Source of the DNA: Pseudonocardiales bacterium
GTDB lineage: Bacteria > Actinomycetota > Actinomycetes > Mycobacteriales > Jatrophihabitantaceae
DNA: 6,013 nt
Direction: 5' to 3'
Assembly (NCBI GenBank): GCA_030840415.1
Contig: JAVEEO010000088.1
Span: 1-6,013 of the forward strand
Positions 4,686-6,013 of the stretch are shown in pieces. The translations under genes were made by a program, and so were the position numbers. Every line of letters starts with the position of its first letter. Position 1 is the stretch's first letter. The notes under the pieces are model-generated. The model had not been told where the DNA came from, did no database searches, and saw only the letters and a list, made by a program, of their open reading frames with translations.

Positions 4686-6013
4686 GTGAGCGCCCCGCCC
4701 GTCCCGGCCGGTGGCCGCACCGTCGACCTGCGCATCGGCGGGATGACCTGTGCCTCGTGCGCCGCGCGGGTCGAGAAGAAGCTCAACAAGCTCGACGGCG
4801 TCATCGCCAGCGTGAACTACGCGACCGAGACCGCCAGCATCCGGATGCTCGGCGACCGCAGCGAGGACGATCTGATCGCCACCGTCGAGGCGACCGGCTA
4901 CACCGCGACCCTGCCGCGTCCCGCCGGCCGGGACGCCGAGCCCGAGGCTGACCGCGACCCGGACCCCGGTACCGGACGGCTGCGCAGCCGGCTGCTGGTG
5001 TCGGCGTTGCTGGCCGCCCCGGTGCTGGTGCTGGCCATGGTTCCCGCCGCGCAGTTGCGTTACTGGCAATGGCTCTCACTCGTCCTGGCCACCCCGGTCG
5101 TGGCGTGGGGCGGCTGGCCCTTCCACCGGGCCGCGCTGGCCAACGCTCGGCACCGGGCGGCCACCATGGACACCTTGATCTCGCTCGGCGTCAGCGCCGC
5201 CTACGGCTGGTCGGTGTGGGCGCTGCTGCTGGGCGGGGCCGGCCGGGCCGGCATGCGGATGGACTTCAGCCTGGTGCCGGCGCGCGGCGGCGCCGATGCG
5301 CTCTACTTCGAGGTCGCCTCGGTGGTCACGGTGTTCCTACTCGCCGGCCGGTACTTCGAGGCCCGTGCCAAGCGGCAGTCCGGCGCGGCCCTGCGGGCGC
5401 TGCTGGACCTCGGCGCCAAGGACGTCGCCGTCCTGGATCCCGATACCGGCCTGGAGCGGCGGGTACCCATCGAGTCGCTCGCGGCCGGCGATGAGTTCGT
5501 GGTGCGCCCGGGTGAGCGGATCGCCACCGACGGCACCGTCATCCTGGGCAACTCGGCGGTGGATGCATCGATCCTGACAGGGGAATCGGTTCCGGTGGAG
5601 GTCGGTCCCGGTGCGGCGGTGGTCGGGGCGAGCCTCAACTCCGGCGGCCGGCTGGTGGTGCGGGCCAGCCGCGTCGGGTCGGACACCCAGCTGGCCCAGA
5701 TCGCCCGGCTGGTGACCGAGGCGCAGAACGGCAAGGCCCAGGTGCAGCGACTGGCCGACCAGGTGTCGGCGGTCTTCGTGCCGATCGTTATCGGGCTGTC
5801 GGTGCTGACGCTGCTGGCCTGGCTGGTCTCCGGCGCGGGCCCGGCCACCGCCTTCGCCGCAGCGGTCGCGGTTCTCATCATCGCCTGCCCGTGTGCCCTC
5901 GGACTGGCCACGCCCACCGCATTGCTGGTCGGCACCGGCCGGGGCGCGCAGCTCGGCATCCTGGTCAGCGGGCCGGAGGTGCTGGAGTCGGCGCGCCGGA
6001 TCGACACGATCTT
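4686..6013 (+). CDS. copA: CopA-type Cu(I)-exporting P1B ATPase (partial, first 442 aa)
   Basis: This membrane ATPase pumps Cu(I) out of the cytoplasm. One heavy-metal-associated domain occupies about residues 13-77, with GMTCASC (Cys22, Cys25). An acidic/Pro linker (79-97) precedes the first helices from about 103. MDTLISLGVSAAYGWS (161-176) is a conserved transmembrane element. The actuator domain (about 240-350) contains the TGES dephosphorylation motif at 298-301. The CPC metal-site motif (401-403) lies in IIACPCALGLATP, diagnostic of P1B-1-type copper pumps. The sequence reaches ESARRIDTI at the window edge, immediately before the expected DKTGT phosphorylation site, so the ATP-binding half is off the window. 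Truncation is an edge effect; no frameshift is seen. The start is GTG 4686 after GAGGAGG. The gene follows copZ by 66 bases, as expected for a csoR-copZ-copA operon. CPC with the CsoR/CopZ neighbours supports Cu(I) over Zn or Cd. Confidence 0.95.
   Translation, partial: MSAPPVPAGGRTVDLRIGGMTCASCAARVEKKLNKLDGVIASVNYATETASIRMLGDRSEDDLIATVEATGYTATLPRPAGRDAEPEADRDPDPGTGRLRSRLLVSALLAAPVLVLAMVPAAQLRYWQWLSLVLATPVVAWGGWPFHRAALANARHRAATMDTLISLGVSAAYGWSVWALLLGGAGRAGMRMDFSLVPARGGADALYFEVASVVTVFLLAGRYFEARAKRQSGAALRALLDLGAKDVAVLDPDTGLERRVPIESLAAGDEFVVRPGERIATDGTVILGNSAVDASILTGESVPVEVGPGAAVVGASLNSGGRLVVRASRVGSDTQLAQIARLVTEAQNGKAQVQRLADQVSAVFVPIVIGLSVLTLLAWLVSGAGPATAFAAAVAVLIIACPCALGLATPTALLVGTGRGAQLGILVSGPEVLESARRIDTI

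Noticed and set aside
3983..4951. Plus-strand open frame (322 codons) overlapping csoR, copZ and copA
   Set aside because: It is an Arg-rich out-of-frame translation, while csoR, copZ and copA in other frames carry diagnostic metal-site residues.
5303..6007. Minus-strand open frame (234 codons) opposite copA
   Set aside because: It is antisense to TGES and CPC motif-bearing copA and its product is Ser/Thr/Arg/Pro-rich with no domain.

Overview
The window is GC-rich DNA with GC-rich third codon positions, GTG starts next to GAGGAGG-type ribosome binding sites, short spacers and 4-base gene overlaps. Together with a csoR-copZ-copA copper operon of the actinobacterial kind, this points to a high-GC actinomycete. 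The genus cannot be fixed from the sequence. No rRNA, tRNA, transposase, CRISPR array or phage gene was seen.

Left part (1-2451): a translationally coupled gene pair. The first gene encodes a HemW/HemN-like radical SAM enzyme whose CxxxCxxC cluster motif is intact but whose HemW heme-binding motif is lost. The second encodes a group A-type FAD-dependent monooxygenase/oxidoreductase, overlapping the first by 4 bases (GTGA). The pair looks like part of a secondary-metabolite or cofactor-modifying pathway rather than heme biosynthesis. The substrate is unknown, and the rest of any cluster would lie to the left of the window.

Middle (2452-2965): a 152-base spacer, then an unrecognised 68-residue His-containing basic small protein with a strong ribosome binding site. 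Its last codons are the first copy of a short repeat that continues in three further copies beyond the stop. A perfect 13-bp-arm hairpin follows and separates this gene from the convergent minus-strand gene.

Right part (2966-6013): a copper-homeostasis locus. On the minus strand is an unrecognised five-helix membrane protein with a Met/His-rich N-terminus and two HxxEH motifs. Diverging from it on the plus strand are csoR (Cu(I)-sensing repressor), copZ (74-residue Cu(I) chaperone) and copA (Cu(I)-exporting P1B ATPase, cut by the window edge just before the expected DKTGT motif). The 260-base divergent spacer holds a CsoR-type operator next to csoR, an AT-rich promoter-like patch with a 19-bp imperfect inverted repeat, and a second CsoR-like half-site facing the membrane gene. 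The expected logic is that Cu(I) binds CsoR and releases the operator, CopZ buffers Cu(I) and passes it to CopA, and CopA exports it. The divergent membrane protein is a candidate undescribed partner in copper handling. That link rests on position, residues and a shared half-site only.
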